Assembly (NCBI GenBank): GCA_030728545.1
Contig: JANQZQ010000089.1
Location: forward strand, 12,382 to 19,177
From: Ilumatobacteraceae bacterium
Lineage (GTDB): Bacteria > Actinomycetota > Acidimicrobiia > Acidimicrobiales > Ilumatobacteraceae
Direction of reading: 5' to 3'
Length of the DNA stretch: 6,796 nucleotides
Below the pieces are notes generated by a model. That model had not been told where the DNA came from and did no database searches. It saw only the letters and a list, made by a program, of their open reading frames with translations. Both the position numbers and the translations under genes were made by a program. Positions 1-6,247 of this stretch are shown here, one piece after another; within the stretch, counting starts at the first letter, position 1; every line of letters begins with the position of its first letter.

Positions 1-533
1 GGAATGTTGACAAAAAACAATGAGCGCCAGCCGAGTGTGTCGACCAAGACGCCACCGATTGGCGGCCCGAGTGCTGCCGCGAGCCCGCCAGAGGCACCCC
101 AGATGGCGATTGCCTGGGTGCGCTTTTCGACGGGGAATTCGGGAAGCACGAGTGCCAGCGAGGCCGGAGTAAGTTGCGCGCCACCAAAAGCCTGCACCAC
201 TCGTGCTGCAACCAGAAACCATGCAGTTGGTGCAAAGCCGCACAGCAGCGAGCCGAAACTGAACCACAACACACCTCGAATGAAACTTCGCTTGCGACCG
301 AACACATCCGCGAAGCGTCCTGCAGTCAGCAAGGCTGCCGCATAGGCGATGGCGTAGGCAGAAAACACCCAGGTGAGAAGACTTCCGCCACCAAGGTCTT
401 CGTCAATGGTGCGCTTGGCAACAATCACAATCGACAAATCAAGCGAGACCAGAAAAACGGCAATAGATGTGAGCGCGAGTACGCGGTAAGCGTGTTTGAG
501 TGAGGGTGCCGCAGCGGCTGTTTCAGAAGTAAT
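1..533 (-). CDS. DHA2-family MFS multidrug efflux transporter, N-terminal part (3' end outside the window)
   Basis: Proton-driven drug exporter of the inner membrane, by similarity to the EmrB/QacA (14-helix DHA2) branch of the major facilitator superfamily. About 177 residues are visible. Helix 1 is at about residues 18-39, with the family Asp at D32 (VSLDLSIVIVA). Motif A is at about 72-82 (GRFADVFGRKR). A helix-4 ARVVQAFGGA segment and a motif-C-like GASGGLAAALGPPIGG follow, the latter typical of antiporters. The frame is open across the whole segment, but the stop TAG at 543-545 lies 9 bases upstream of the proposed start, and no ATG, GTG or TTG occurs before codon 33. I place the start at ATT (531-533), which gives the ordinary-looking N-terminus ITSETAAAAPSLKH and sits 6 bases after a TAGCGT box. 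A lost base near the AAA at 524-526 or a mutated ATG are alternatives. Substrate unknown; family call firm, start uncertain. Confidence 0.85.
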   Translation of the reverse strand, partial: MTSETAAAAPSLKHAYRVLALTSIAVFLVSLDLSIVIVAKRTIDEDLGGGSLLTWVFSAYAIAYAAALLTAGRFADVFGRKRSFIRGVLWFSFGSLLCGFAPTAWFLVAARVVQAFGGAQLTPASLALVLPEFPVEKRTQAIAIWGASGGLAAALGPPIGGVLVDTLGWRSLFFVNI

Positions 534-539
534 GAAGTG

Positions 540-545
540 ACGCTA
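540..545 (-). promoter_or_regulatory. Candidate -10 box for the MFS gene (TAGCGT), leaderless
   Basis: TAGCGT on the minus strand fits TANNNT and ends 6 bases before the ATT at 533, the spacing expected if transcription begins at the start codon itself. No convincing -35 hexamer is visible. It overlaps the in-frame TAG that bounds the reading frame upstream. Confidence 0.45.
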
Positions 546-559
546 ACCGTCATCTAACC
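543..559. repeat. Direct repeat CTAACC x2, 11 bp apart, in the MFS/Nim divergent promoter
   Basis: CTAACC occurs at 543-548 and 554-559 on the plus strand, one helical turn apart. Each copy overlaps the -10-like box of one of the two diverging genes (TAGCGT minus strand, TAACCT plus strand). This could be a regulator site controlling both genes. CTAACC is also the half-site word of DtxR/IdeR boxes, but those are inverted repeats and this is direct, so no regulator is assigned. Confidence 0.35.
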
Positions 560-560
560 T
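555..560 (+). promoter_or_regulatory. Candidate -10 box for the Nim-like gene (TAACCT)
   Basis: TAACCT fits TANNNT and ends 9 bases before the ATG at 570. That is at the long end for a leaderless start, and would give an mRNA with zero to about three untranslated bases. No Shine-Dalgarno sequence is present in the 20 bases before the ATG. Confidence 0.45.
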
Positions 561-569
561 TGGCTCATC

Positions 570-1181
570 ATGGGAGAACTCCAACGGCGGCCCGAGCGGG
601 GCACTCGCGAAAGCCAAAAAGTGCGCGAGATTCTTGCCGATGGCTTGGTGGCGCACGTTGGCATCATCGACGCAGAGGGTGCACCGGTGGTGATTCCCAT
701 GGCGTATGCGCTGGACGGCGACAGCATTTTGATTCACGGTTCAGTCGCAAGCCGCTTGATGCGAACCGACGGCCCCATCTGCGTAACGGTCACGTTGTTG
801 GACGGGTTGGTGGTTGCACGATCACTATTTAATTCGTCAATGAACTATCGCAGTGTGGTGGTCACCGGTGTGCCGGTGTCGTTGGATGGAGACGAACGCG
901 ACCGTGCGCTGAGCGTGCTCAGCGACTTTTTGTTGCCGGGGCGCGTCGGCAATGCCCGTGAGCCAAGCCGCCCAGAAACTCGCCAGACCGCTGTGTGGAG
1001 ACTCTCGCTGGAAAACGCTGTGGCAAAAATTCGCACTGGTCCGCCAGTTGAAGACCCAGCCAGCGATTACGACCTGCCGTATTGGGGTGGGGTCGTGCCC
1101 GTCAAGACCGTGTTTGGTGAACCCGAATCAGACGGCGCAGGTGTTGCGATGCCAACACCCGACCACATTCGCCGGGGCTGA
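570..1181 (+). CDS. Nim-like pyridoxamine 5'-phosphate oxidase-family FMN-binding protein
   Basis: A cytoplasmic split-barrel flavoprotein of 203 residues, by similarity to the Pyridox_ox_2 / NimA group. Members bind FMN, and some act as nitroimidazole-resistance reductases; the natural substrate is generally unknown. The family pattern is clear: a helix and first strands at residues 17-48 (DGLVAHVGIIDAEGAPVVIP), then the LIHGSVASRLMR segment at 54-65 with H56, the conserved His of the cofactor site, and YRSVVVTG at 93-100. The characteristic C-terminal tail is WRLSLENAVAKIRTGPP (143-159) followed by YWGGVVPV (171-178). Length is normal for the family. The start is the ATG just after a -10-like box. 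It diverges from the efflux gene (36 bp between starts) and its stop lies one base from the stop of the convergent cytochrome gene. A true pyridoxamine-phosphate oxidase is unlikely, because the Nim-type C-terminus is present. Confidence 0.88.
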   Translation: MGELQRRPERGTRESQKVREILADGLVAHVGIIDAEGAPVVIPMAYALDGDSILIHGSVASRLMRTDGPICVTVTLLDGLVVARSLFNSSMNYRSVVVTGVPVSLDGDERDRALSVLSDFLLPGRVGNAREPSRPETRQTAVWRLSLENAVAKIRTGPPVEDPASDYDLPYWGGVVPVKTVFGEPESDGAGVAMPTPDHIRRG

Positions 1182-1182
1182 A

Positions 1183-1551
1183 CTACTGCGAAAGTGCTTC
1201 GATGTAGTCAACGATGTCAGAAATTTGTTCATCGGTGAGATTGTTGTACGGCATCACCACTGAATAGCCAACCCGAAGTTTCTTGTCGGGGTATTTGATG
1301 GCTTCAACGAGATAATCACGATCAACTACACCTGACGAGCCACCTTTAAATGCCACTGACTGCCCGATGATGCCTTGCCAAGTGGGGCCTGTGCCACCGC
1401 CAAAATCTGCACCATGACACGACGCGCAACCTGATTGCTGAGAAGTCTTCAAACCGCGTTCTGCCGAGGGAGTCAAGTCGACGGCCAGTGGCTGAGCAGA
1501 AGTGCAACCGACCAAGGCCAGTGCACCTATTAGCACCAGAATTTTTCGCAT
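1183..1551 (-). CDS. Lipid-anchored class I cytochrome c (caa3 CoxII-tail-like)
   Basis: A 122-residue electron carrier probably tethered to the outer face of the cytoplasmic membrane. Residues 1-16 are a lipoprotein signal (MRKILVLIGALALVGC) with Cys16 as the predicted lipidated residue. A single mono-haem domain follows: CASCH at 42-46 supplies the two thioether cysteines and the axial His46, GPTWQG at 55-60 is the conserved loop, and Met100 in SVVMPYNNLTDEQ is the expected second ligand before a C-terminal helix (DIVDYIEAL). The wording closely resembles the cytochrome c domain fused to subunit II of caa3-type oxidases, but here it stands alone with no cupredoxin part. No oxidase genes are in the window, so its partner is unknown. 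The ATG at 1551 lies 7 bases after a TAGTCT box, suggesting a leaderless message of its own. Confidence 0.9.
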   Translation of the reverse strand: MRKILVLIGALALVGCTSAQPLAVDLTPSAERGLKTSQQSGCASCHGADFGGGTGPTWQGIIGQSVAFKGGSSGVVDRDYLVEAIKYPDKKLRVGYSVVMPYNNLTDEQISDIVDYIEALSQ

Positions 1552-1558
1552 GAGTGTC

Positions 1559-1564
1559 AGACTA
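1559..1564 (-). promoter_or_regulatory. Candidate -10 box for the cytochrome c gene (TAGTCT), leaderless
   Basis: TAGTCT on the minus strand ends exactly 7 bases before the ATG at 1551, the ideal spacing for transcription to start on the A of the start codon. No Shine-Dalgarno sequence precedes the ATG (GACACTC). Confidence 0.55.
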
Positions 1565-1587
1565 CCGAGACGGGCGCCTGACTGAAC

Positions 1588-1593
1588 TACATT
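1588..1593 (+). promoter_or_regulatory. Candidate -10 box for the propeller gene (TACATT), leaderless
   Basis: TACATT ends exactly 7 bases before the GTG at 1601, mirroring the diverging cytochrome promoter 24 bp away. The spacer TCACGCT has no ribosome-binding sequence. The box helps choose GTG 1601 as the start. Confidence 0.55.
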
Positions 1594-1600
1594 TCACGCT

Positions 1601-2830
1601 GTGACGTGGTCAACAGAAGATGGCGGCCCACGTCGGCTGCAGTGGGTTGATGGCGCACGCCTAGCCATTGCGGCGGGCGAGACGCTGCAGGTGACCAGCC
1701 GGTCGATGATGGTGGTCACCATGGTGGTGGTTGCATCACCCGACGACGTATTCGTGCTTTGTCACACGGGTGGCGATGGCGCTGTGTCGTGGGTGGAGCG
1801 TGTGCATCCGGAAACTCTCGAAACTCTCGCCACCAGCGAGCATCTCGCAGGTGGGCCAGCCTGGCCAGGGGGAACCGCGGTGCACTCCAACGGGGATATA
1901 TATGTGGTGTTCGGTAACCATGCACACCGATTGAATCGCAGCTTGCAGGTGGTTGCCTCACGTGAGTTGCCACGGATAAGGCCGTACAACAGTTTTGTTG
2001 TATTGCCCGATGGGCACTTGGTCACCAAAGATTTTGGCGGTTCACGACCCGGTAACGAGATGGAAGAACCCTTTGCGCCAACGCAACTCGTTGTGCTCGA
2101 GCCGACTGGGCTGAACATCGTTGCCACACTCGATCTTCCCGAGGCATCGATTGCCCGACTTTCGGCCAACGAAAACGACGTCTACGTAGTCGGCACCTCG
2201 TCGCTGTGGCGAGTGCGCTGGGATGGCGAATCGTTGCATTCAGATGGATGGCGCGCTGAATATCGGCAACTACAAGGCCAGACCTATGGCTGGGATGTGG
2301 TGATTGCAGATACTGATGCGTGGTTTTTGGACAACGGCGAGTCAACTCATAAGTTTGCTGGCACCTTGCGCGGTGTGGGCACTGCAACTGCACCGTTGCA
2401 TCTTGTGCGTGTGAATCTGGCAAGCGGTCGAGTATCTCTTCACGAAATTTGTGAGCTGGCTGGTGGCGTCGTTGCGAATCCGCCTCTTGTTGACGAGCAA
2501 CGCCAAATGGTGGTGGGTTTTGATTCTGGCAATGGTGTGTTGGCGGGGTTCTCGTACGACGAGACGAAAGTGCGCAAGGTGTGGTCGGTCGAGCAAAACC
2601 ACGGATCCCACATGTTGTTGTACCCCGAGTCGGGTGAGTTTGTGAGTGCTCATTACGACCAAGAGCGTGGGGTCGAGCAAGTGGTGGTGCGTGATATCTC
2701 GACAGGCCGAGAGATTGCCCGTGCCGACACGGGGTCGCCGATTCAATCGGTGGTGTTTCCGGCCTGTGGAACCCGCCGTGATTTTTACTGGTGCAGCATG
2801 TTGTCACTCAATCGCGTGACCGTTGTCTAA
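1601..2830 (+). CDS. Hypothetical cytoplasmic protein, probable beta-propeller
   Basis: I do not recognise a named family. The 409-residue protein is mostly short beta-strands separated by turns, the look of a six- or seven-bladed propeller. Repeated blade-like units are PGGTAVHSNGDIYVVFG (89-105), YNSFVVLPDGHLVTKDF (129-145), TQLVVLEPTGLNIVATLDLP (161-180), NDVYVVGTSSLWRVRWDGES (192-211), LHLVRVNLASGRVSLHEI (266-283), NPPLVDEQRQMVVGFDSGNG (293-312) and VVVRDISTGREIARADTGSP (361-380). The last blade ends DFYWCSMLSLNRVTVV at the C-terminus. There is no signal peptide and no membrane helix, so it should stay in the cytoplasm. No catalytic residues can be named. The GTG start at 1601 is preferred because it follows a -10-like box by 7 bases; an internal Met at residue 36 would remove the first strand. 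It is monocistronic and converges on the DinB-like gene with 43 bp between. Confidence 0.8.
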   Translation: MTWSTEDGGPRRLQWVDGARLAIAAGETLQVTSRSMMVVTMVVVASPDDVFVLCHTGGDGAVSWVERVHPETLETLATSEHLAGGPAWPGGTAVHSNGDIYVVFGNHAHRLNRSLQVVASRELPRIRPYNSFVVLPDGHLVTKDFGGSRPGNEMEEPFAPTQLVVLEPTGLNIVATLDLPEASIARLSANENDVYVVGTSSLWRVRWDGESLHSDGWRAEYRQLQGQTYGWDVVIADTDAWFLDNGESTHKFAGTLRGVGTATAPLHLVRVNLASGRVSLHEICELAGGVVANPPLVDEQRQMVVGFDSGNGVLAGFSYDETKVRKVWSVEQNHGSHMLLYPESGEFVSAHYDQERGVEQVVVRDISTGREIARADTGSPIQSVVFPACGTRRDFYWCSMLSLNRVTVV

Positions 2831-2873
2831 CTGCTGCGCGATAGTTGCCTGACAATTACCCGACGAAGGGTGT

Positions 2874-3440
2874 CTACGAAGTCATACCCCGTAAGCCGAC
2901 AAGATGGCGCGCGTATTCAATTTCGCCCATGTGCCGCAAAGCGTGCTGGTAGATCCAACATTCGAGCCCGTCAAGCACCGTGATGCCGACATCACCACCG
3001 ACGCGTGCCGAGAATGTTGTCGCTATTTGCGGCGGGTATGGCTTGGCGAAGATGACGCGCGACAAGTCGGCAGGTGAAAGTTCGACCAGCCACGACTCGA
3101 CCCGATTGAACACCTGTGACATGTAGTCGGTGAATGCTGCATAGTCACCGATTTGTTGGTGCACCATTTCTTCGACGGTTCGGTGTTTGCCGTGGTCAGC
3201 GATTGCAGGGCCAACACGGGCAGCCCACTCATCGTTCCAGAGTGGTGGCTTGCCGTTGAGCAACATGAGCGACGCATCAATCATGTTCACGATGTGGAAC
3301 AGGCTGAATGCAATTGGCAGCACATCGTCACGCTCTTTGTAGTTGATATGCCGAAGTTCCATGGTGGATACGGCGTCTTCGTAGAGCGAAAAGATGGCCC
3401 GCATTCGCCGCCGTAGGGAGTCGAGCACTAAATCCGACAT
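2874..3440 (-). CDS. DinB/YfiT-like four-helix metalloprotein (possible mycothiol S-transferase)
   Basis: A 188-residue mainly helical cytoplasmic protein of the DinB/YfiT superfamily, whose better-known actinobacterial members are metal-dependent mycothiol or other thiol transferases. The expected three-His metal site is visible: H49 in SLFHIVNMID at the end of an early helix, and H166 and H170 in YQHALRHMGEIEYARHLVGL near the C-terminus, matching the family HxxxH-x-GEI pattern. Length is normal. The frame is open further upstream into hmuV, but ATG 3440 is the right start: it begins a standard family N-terminus (MSDLVLDSLRRRM) and follows a TACGCT box by 6 bases. It lies 26 bases after the hmuV stop on the same strand, so it may be read both from its own promoter and by readthrough from hmuTUV. 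Substrate and any link to haem are unknown. Confidence 0.82.
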   Translation of the reverse strand: MSDLVLDSLRRRMRAIFSLYEDAVSTMELRHINYKERDDVLPIAFSLFHIVNMIDASLMLLNGKPPLWNDEWAARVGPAIADHGKHRTVEEMVHQQIGDYAAFTDYMSQVFNRVESWLVELSPADLSRVIFAKPYPPQIATTFSARVGGDVGITVLDGLECWIYQHALRHMGEIEYARHLVGLRGMTS

Positions 3441-3446
3441 GGCGCG

Positions 3447-3452
3447 AGCGTA
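3447..3452 (-). promoter_or_regulatory. Candidate -10 box for the DinB-like gene (TACGCT), leaderless
   Basis: TACGCT on the minus strand ends 6 bases before the ATG at 3440, inside the 26-base gap after hmuV. It suggests the DinB-like gene has its own promoter although it sits in line with the haem operon. Confidence 0.45.
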
Positions 3453-3466
3453 CACCGACGCAGTGA

Positions 3467-4225
3467 TTATTGATGTTCTGGAAGAATGACCGATCGACCC
3501 TCGGCCGTGGTGGTCACCTGAATTTTTTGGTGATACACATCGCTGAGTAGCGCCGGTGTGAGCACAGATTGGGGGTCGCCGCTGGCCACGCAACGCCCTT
3601 CATGAATCACCACGACACGTGTTGCAAAACGCATGGCGACGTTTAAATCGTGGAGCACGGCCACAACACCGCGACCCTCATCGACCAGTGAGCGGGCAAT
3701 GGCCAAGAATCGCTCTTGCTGACCAATGTCAAAGCCGGCAGTTGGTTCGTCTAACAGCAACAGGGGGGTGTCTTGGGCCAGCACACGTGCCATGGAAACC
3801 CGCGCCTGCTCGCCGACGGAAAGAGTCTGATAGACGCGCTCCTGTAGAGCCGTCACGTCGAGCCGTTGCATGGCGGCATCGATGCGCATGGTGTCGTTGG
3901 TGTCACGCCATGGGCTGCGACCCATCGCAACAATTTCGCGAACAGTGAACGGGAATGAGATCGATATCTGTTGCGGCAACACGGCCCGCACTCGCGCCAG
4001 ATCATTTGGGGCAAGTTTGTCGATGTTGCTGCCGTTGAGAGTCACCGAGCCAGACGTAAGCGGAAAGTCGCCAGCGACAGCACCAAGCAACGTTGATTTT
4101 CCGGCCCCGTTGGGGCCCAGTACGGCAACAAGTTCGCCAGCGCTGACCTCGAGCGAGACATCATTCAAGAGCGTGGTTGACCCGCGCACCACAACGAGGT
4201 TTTTGGCTACGAGTGCAGCGGTCAT
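3467..4225 (-). CDS. hmuV: Haem ABC importer, ATP-binding protein
   Basis: The 252-residue cytoplasmic ATPase that powers haem import with the neighbouring permease. All nucleotide-binding motifs are in order: Walker A GPNGAGKST (37-45), Q-loop Q85 (VLPQQ), signature LSVGEQ (135-140), Walker B LLLLDEP (155-161) and H-loop H192 (LHDLN). The stretch FPFTVREIVAMGRSPWRD (91-108) is typical of the HmuV/FecE group of haem, siderophore and cobalamin importers. The signature has Val where most relatives have Gly (LSGGE), but the functional S136 and G138 remain. Its start codon overlaps the hmuU stop by 4 bases (ATGA), and a strong Shine-Dalgarno AAGGGGG precedes it. Haem rather than siderophore or B12 is inferred from the hmuT features and the diverging lipoprotein. 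Confidence 0.9.
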   Translation of the reverse strand: MTAALVAKNLVVVRGSTTLLNDVSLEVSAGELVAVLGPNGAGKSTLLGAVAGDFPLTSGSVTLNGSNIDKLAPNDLARVRAVLPQQISISFPFTVREIVAMGRSPWRDTNDTMRIDAAMQRLDVTALQERVYQTLSVGEQARVSMARVLAQDTPLLLLDEPTAGFDIGQQERFLAIARSLVDEGRGVVAVLHDLNVAMRFATRVVVIHEGRCVASGDPQSVLTPALLSDVYHQKIQVTTTAEGRSVILPEHQ

Positions 4226-5253
4226 GCCCAGCCCCCTTGGCTGCGGCGAGTGCTACGCAAGAGGAGCAAAAAGAACGGCGCACCAATTAATGCCGTCACC
4301 ACGCCAAGCGGGAGTTCGGCCGGCGACAACAGGGTGCGGGCGGCAAGGTCGGCAAGCAGCGTGACGGTGGCCCCAAGGAGAGCTGAAGTCCACAACAAAT
4401 GTCGGTGACGTGGGCCAAGCACGATGCGCATGATGTGCGGCACGAGTAAACCCACGAATGCAATGATGCCAGTTGCAGCAACCGCACTCGAAGCAAGCAG
4501 GCCCACCACGGCGATGGCTTGCAGTCGCACAGGTTCAACCCGTACTCCGAGATGCGAAGCGGGGCGGTCACCTAACGCAAGGATGTCGAGCACTCGGGAA
4601 AATTTGGTGCTGATCAGAATTCCAAGCAGGGCCAGCGGGGCGACGACACCGACGGCATTCCAAGTTGCCAGCCCCAGTGTGCCAAGACTCCAAAAAGTCA
4701 CTGAGCGCAGCTCGTCATCATCGGCGACAAAGATACCGAAACCGATGACGGCTCCGGCAAAAGCATTGATGGCAATTCCGGTCAAGATCATGGTGACTAC
4801 TTCTGTTTTGCCATCAGACCTTGAGAGTAAATAGACGAGCGCTGTCGACAATGTTCCGCCAATAAATGCTGCAAGCTGCACCCCGAGTGGGAATGCGTTG
4901 AGCCCGACAATGATTGCAATCACAGCACCAACGGCTGCGCCTGCCGACACGCCAACGGTCGCCGGCTCGGCCAGCGGATTGCGAAACACGCCCTGCATAA
5001 TCACACCGGCGACGGCGAGACTCGAGCCCACGAGCATCGCGAGCACCACTCGCGGTAGTCGCACCTGCCAGAACACGTTGTGAGCAACGGCGTCAAGTGC
5101 GTCGCCATTCGGGCCGGTGCCGATGATGCGCAACAGATCAGGCAAGGCAATACGAAATGCTCCGAACGCAAGCGAAAGAAGCGTGGTGGCGAGCAACAGC
5201 GCTAATAGGAATACTCCGACAGCAAAGATGCTGGTGCGTCGCGCAATAGTCAT
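4222..5253 (-). CDS. hmuU: Haem ABC importer, FecCD-type permease
   Basis: The 343-residue inner-membrane channel subunit of the haem importer, a FecCD/BtuC-family permease that works as a homodimer with HmuV. About ten hydrophobic segments are seen, beginning with residues 10-32. Family landmarks are in order: RLPR (65-68), GVIMQGVFRNPLAEPATVG (83-101), FWSLGTLG (187-194), the ATPase-contacting loop LALGDRPASHLGV (225-237), GIIAFVGLLVPHIMR (262-276) and LPLGVVTALIGAPFFLLLL (314-332). Length is normal and the protein looks complete. The ATG overlaps the hmuT stop by 4 bases (ATGA) with no Shine-Dalgarno before it, so translation is probably coupled to hmuT. It could in principle carry siderophore or cobalamin; the operon context favours haem. 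Confidence 0.92.
   Translation of the reverse strand: MTIARRTSIFAVGVFLLALLLATTLLSLAFGAFRIALPDLLRIIGTGPNGDALDAVAHNVFWQVRLPRVVLAMLVGSSLAVAGVIMQGVFRNPLAEPATVGVSAGAAVGAVIAIIVGLNAFPLGVQLAAFIGGTLSTALVYLLSRSDGKTEVVTMILTGIAINAFAGAVIGFGIFVADDDELRSVTFWSLGTLGLATWNAVGVVAPLALLGILISTKFSRVLDILALGDRPASHLGVRVEPVRLQAIAVVGLLASSAVAATGIIAFVGLLVPHIMRIVLGPRHRHLLWTSALLGATVTLLADLAARTLLSPAELPLGVVTALIGAPFFLLLLRSTRRSQGGWA
4232..4238 (-). promoter_or_regulatory. Shine-Dalgarno sequence of hmuV (AAGGGGG)
   Basis: AAGGGGG on the minus strand lies 6 bases before the hmuV ATG, within the 3' end of hmuU. It is the clearest ribosome-binding site in the window and contrasts with the genes that head transcription units, which lack one. 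Confidence 0.7.
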
Positions 5254-6239
5254 GTGTCGCTGCTGTACATGTCGAGAAGTTCTGCCAGTCGTGAGATGAG
5301 CGCCCCGGTACGCGGACCAAATGAGAGTAGTAGGTCGTCGTCAACAGCAATAACGGCACGCGACTTTGCGGCACGAGTGCTCGAGATGCCGGGTAATGCC
5401 AGGAGCCCGTCGATGCCACCCACTGAATCCAGCCCACGTGTCATGACCAGTAAGACGTCTGGGTCGACCTGCACTATCGCCTCGGCGGTGAGTGGAGTAA
5501 AAGCAGGCAGCCCGTTGGCTGCGCCAATGTCGATGGCGCCGGCAGCAGCAAGCAACTCGTCGGCACCTGAGCCAGAACCGCCGAGCAGATACACCGACGC
5601 AGAACCGCGCACGTACAAAAACGCCACTCGGGGCACCGATGTATACGCAGCAACATCCTGCAACGCTTGGGCAACTGCTTGTTCGCTCACTTCGATGAGC
5701 GCTTGGCCAGCACTTGGCACGCCGAGCGCCTCGGCAATCATCGACACACGTTGAGGCAGGGCCGACAGCGACCACACTTCGGGTGCGAGCAGCACGGGTA
5801 CGCCTGCGCTGCGCAGTTGTTCGATCGCTTCCCGCGGCCCGGTTCGTGTATCACCGATGACCACAGACGGGCGCAGCGACAACACACGTTCGGCGCTGAT
5901 GTCGTGGCCGCTACTTACCTCGGCAATGTCAGCGAGAGAATCCAGCGTGGTCGTTGCATCGCGACCGATAATGCGGTTCTGCAGACCGAGTGACACCACA
6001 ATTTCAGCAATCGCCTGGTTGAGCACAATGATGCGAGATGAATCGGTGACCTTGACCACAACCCCATCGGCACCAGTGACCGAAGTGGGCAACGACGGCT
6101 CTGGAGCTGCGAGCGTGGGAAGTGGGTAGTCCTGCGACAGAATGAAGCGGGCAACACCGTCGGTTTCAACCGGCGTGCTGCCACAACCCGTGACAACACC
6201 CATGAGCAAAGAGCCCACCAATAACCAGCGTCGCGACAT
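5250..6239 (-). CDS. hmuT: Haem-binding lipoprotein of the ABC importer (TroA-like)
   Basis: A 329-residue substrate-binding protein anchored outside the cytoplasmic membrane that hands haem to HmuU. Residues 1-19 form a lipoprotein signal (MSRRWLLVGSLLMGVVTGC) with Cys19 lipidated. The mature part has the two-lobed TroA layout: SRIIVLNQAIAEIVVSLGL (68-86), IIGRDATTTL (90-99), ISAERVLSLRPSVVIGD (114-130), LRSAGVPVLL (142-151), a long linking helix, RVAFLYVRGSASVYLLGG (204-221), LTAEAIVQVDPDVLLVMTRG (250-269) and VIAVDDDLLLSFGPRTG (296-312). The GRD-x-TT element and ERVLSLRP are typical of HmuT/HutB haem binders. H112 is the only histidine in the protein and lies in the loop where relatives place a haem ligand. 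The frame is open 111 codons further upstream, but that part mirrors the Thr-rich linker of the diverging gene. ATG 6239 gives the proper signal peptide. Confidence 0.88.
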   Translation of the reverse strand: MSRRWLLVGSLLMGVVTGCGSTPVETDGVARFILSQDYPLPTLAAPEPSLPTSVTGADGVVVKVTDSSRIIVLNQAIAEIVVSLGLQNRIIGRDATTTLDSLADIAEVSSGHDISAERVLSLRPSVVIGDTRTGPREAIEQLRSAGVPVLLAPEVWSLSALPQRVSMIAEALGVPSAGQALIEVSEQAVAQALQDVAAYTSVPRVAFLYVRGSASVYLLGGSGSGADELLAAAGAIDIGAANGLPAFTPLTAEAIVQVDPDVLLVMTRGLDSVGGIDGLLALPGISSTRAAKSRAVIAVDDDLLLSFGPRTGALISRLAELLDMYSSDT

Positions 6240-6247
6240 CGCCTCTA

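Noticed and set aside
7..12. TTGACA, a perfect -35 hexamer
   Set aside because: It lies inside the MFS coding sequence (the FVNI segment) with no -10 or gene start following on the plus strand.
4..503. Plus-strand open frames over the first 500 bases
   Set aside because: The minus strand carries an uninterrupted MFS transporter with motifs A and C, so these are shadows.
2022..2807. A 261-codon open frame on the minus strand opposite the propeller gene
   Set aside because: Its composition (rich in His, Arg, Thr, Pro and Cys) is that of an antisense shadow, and the plus-strand frame has coherent beta-strand repeats.
2868..2889. Weak hairpin GGGTGT/ATACCC between the propeller and DinB-like stops
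   Set aside because: Only six pairs including one G-T, a 10-base loop and no T-run; not enough to call a terminator.
3441..3593. Upstream extension of the DinB-like frame into hmuV
   Set aside because: It overlaps the conserved end of hmuV, has an Arg/His/Ser-rich unlikely composition, and the family N-terminus begins at ATG 3440 after a -10-like box.
3870..4364. Plus-strand open frame spanning the hmuV/hmuU junction
   Set aside because: It lies opposite two well-conserved genes and has no recognisable domain.
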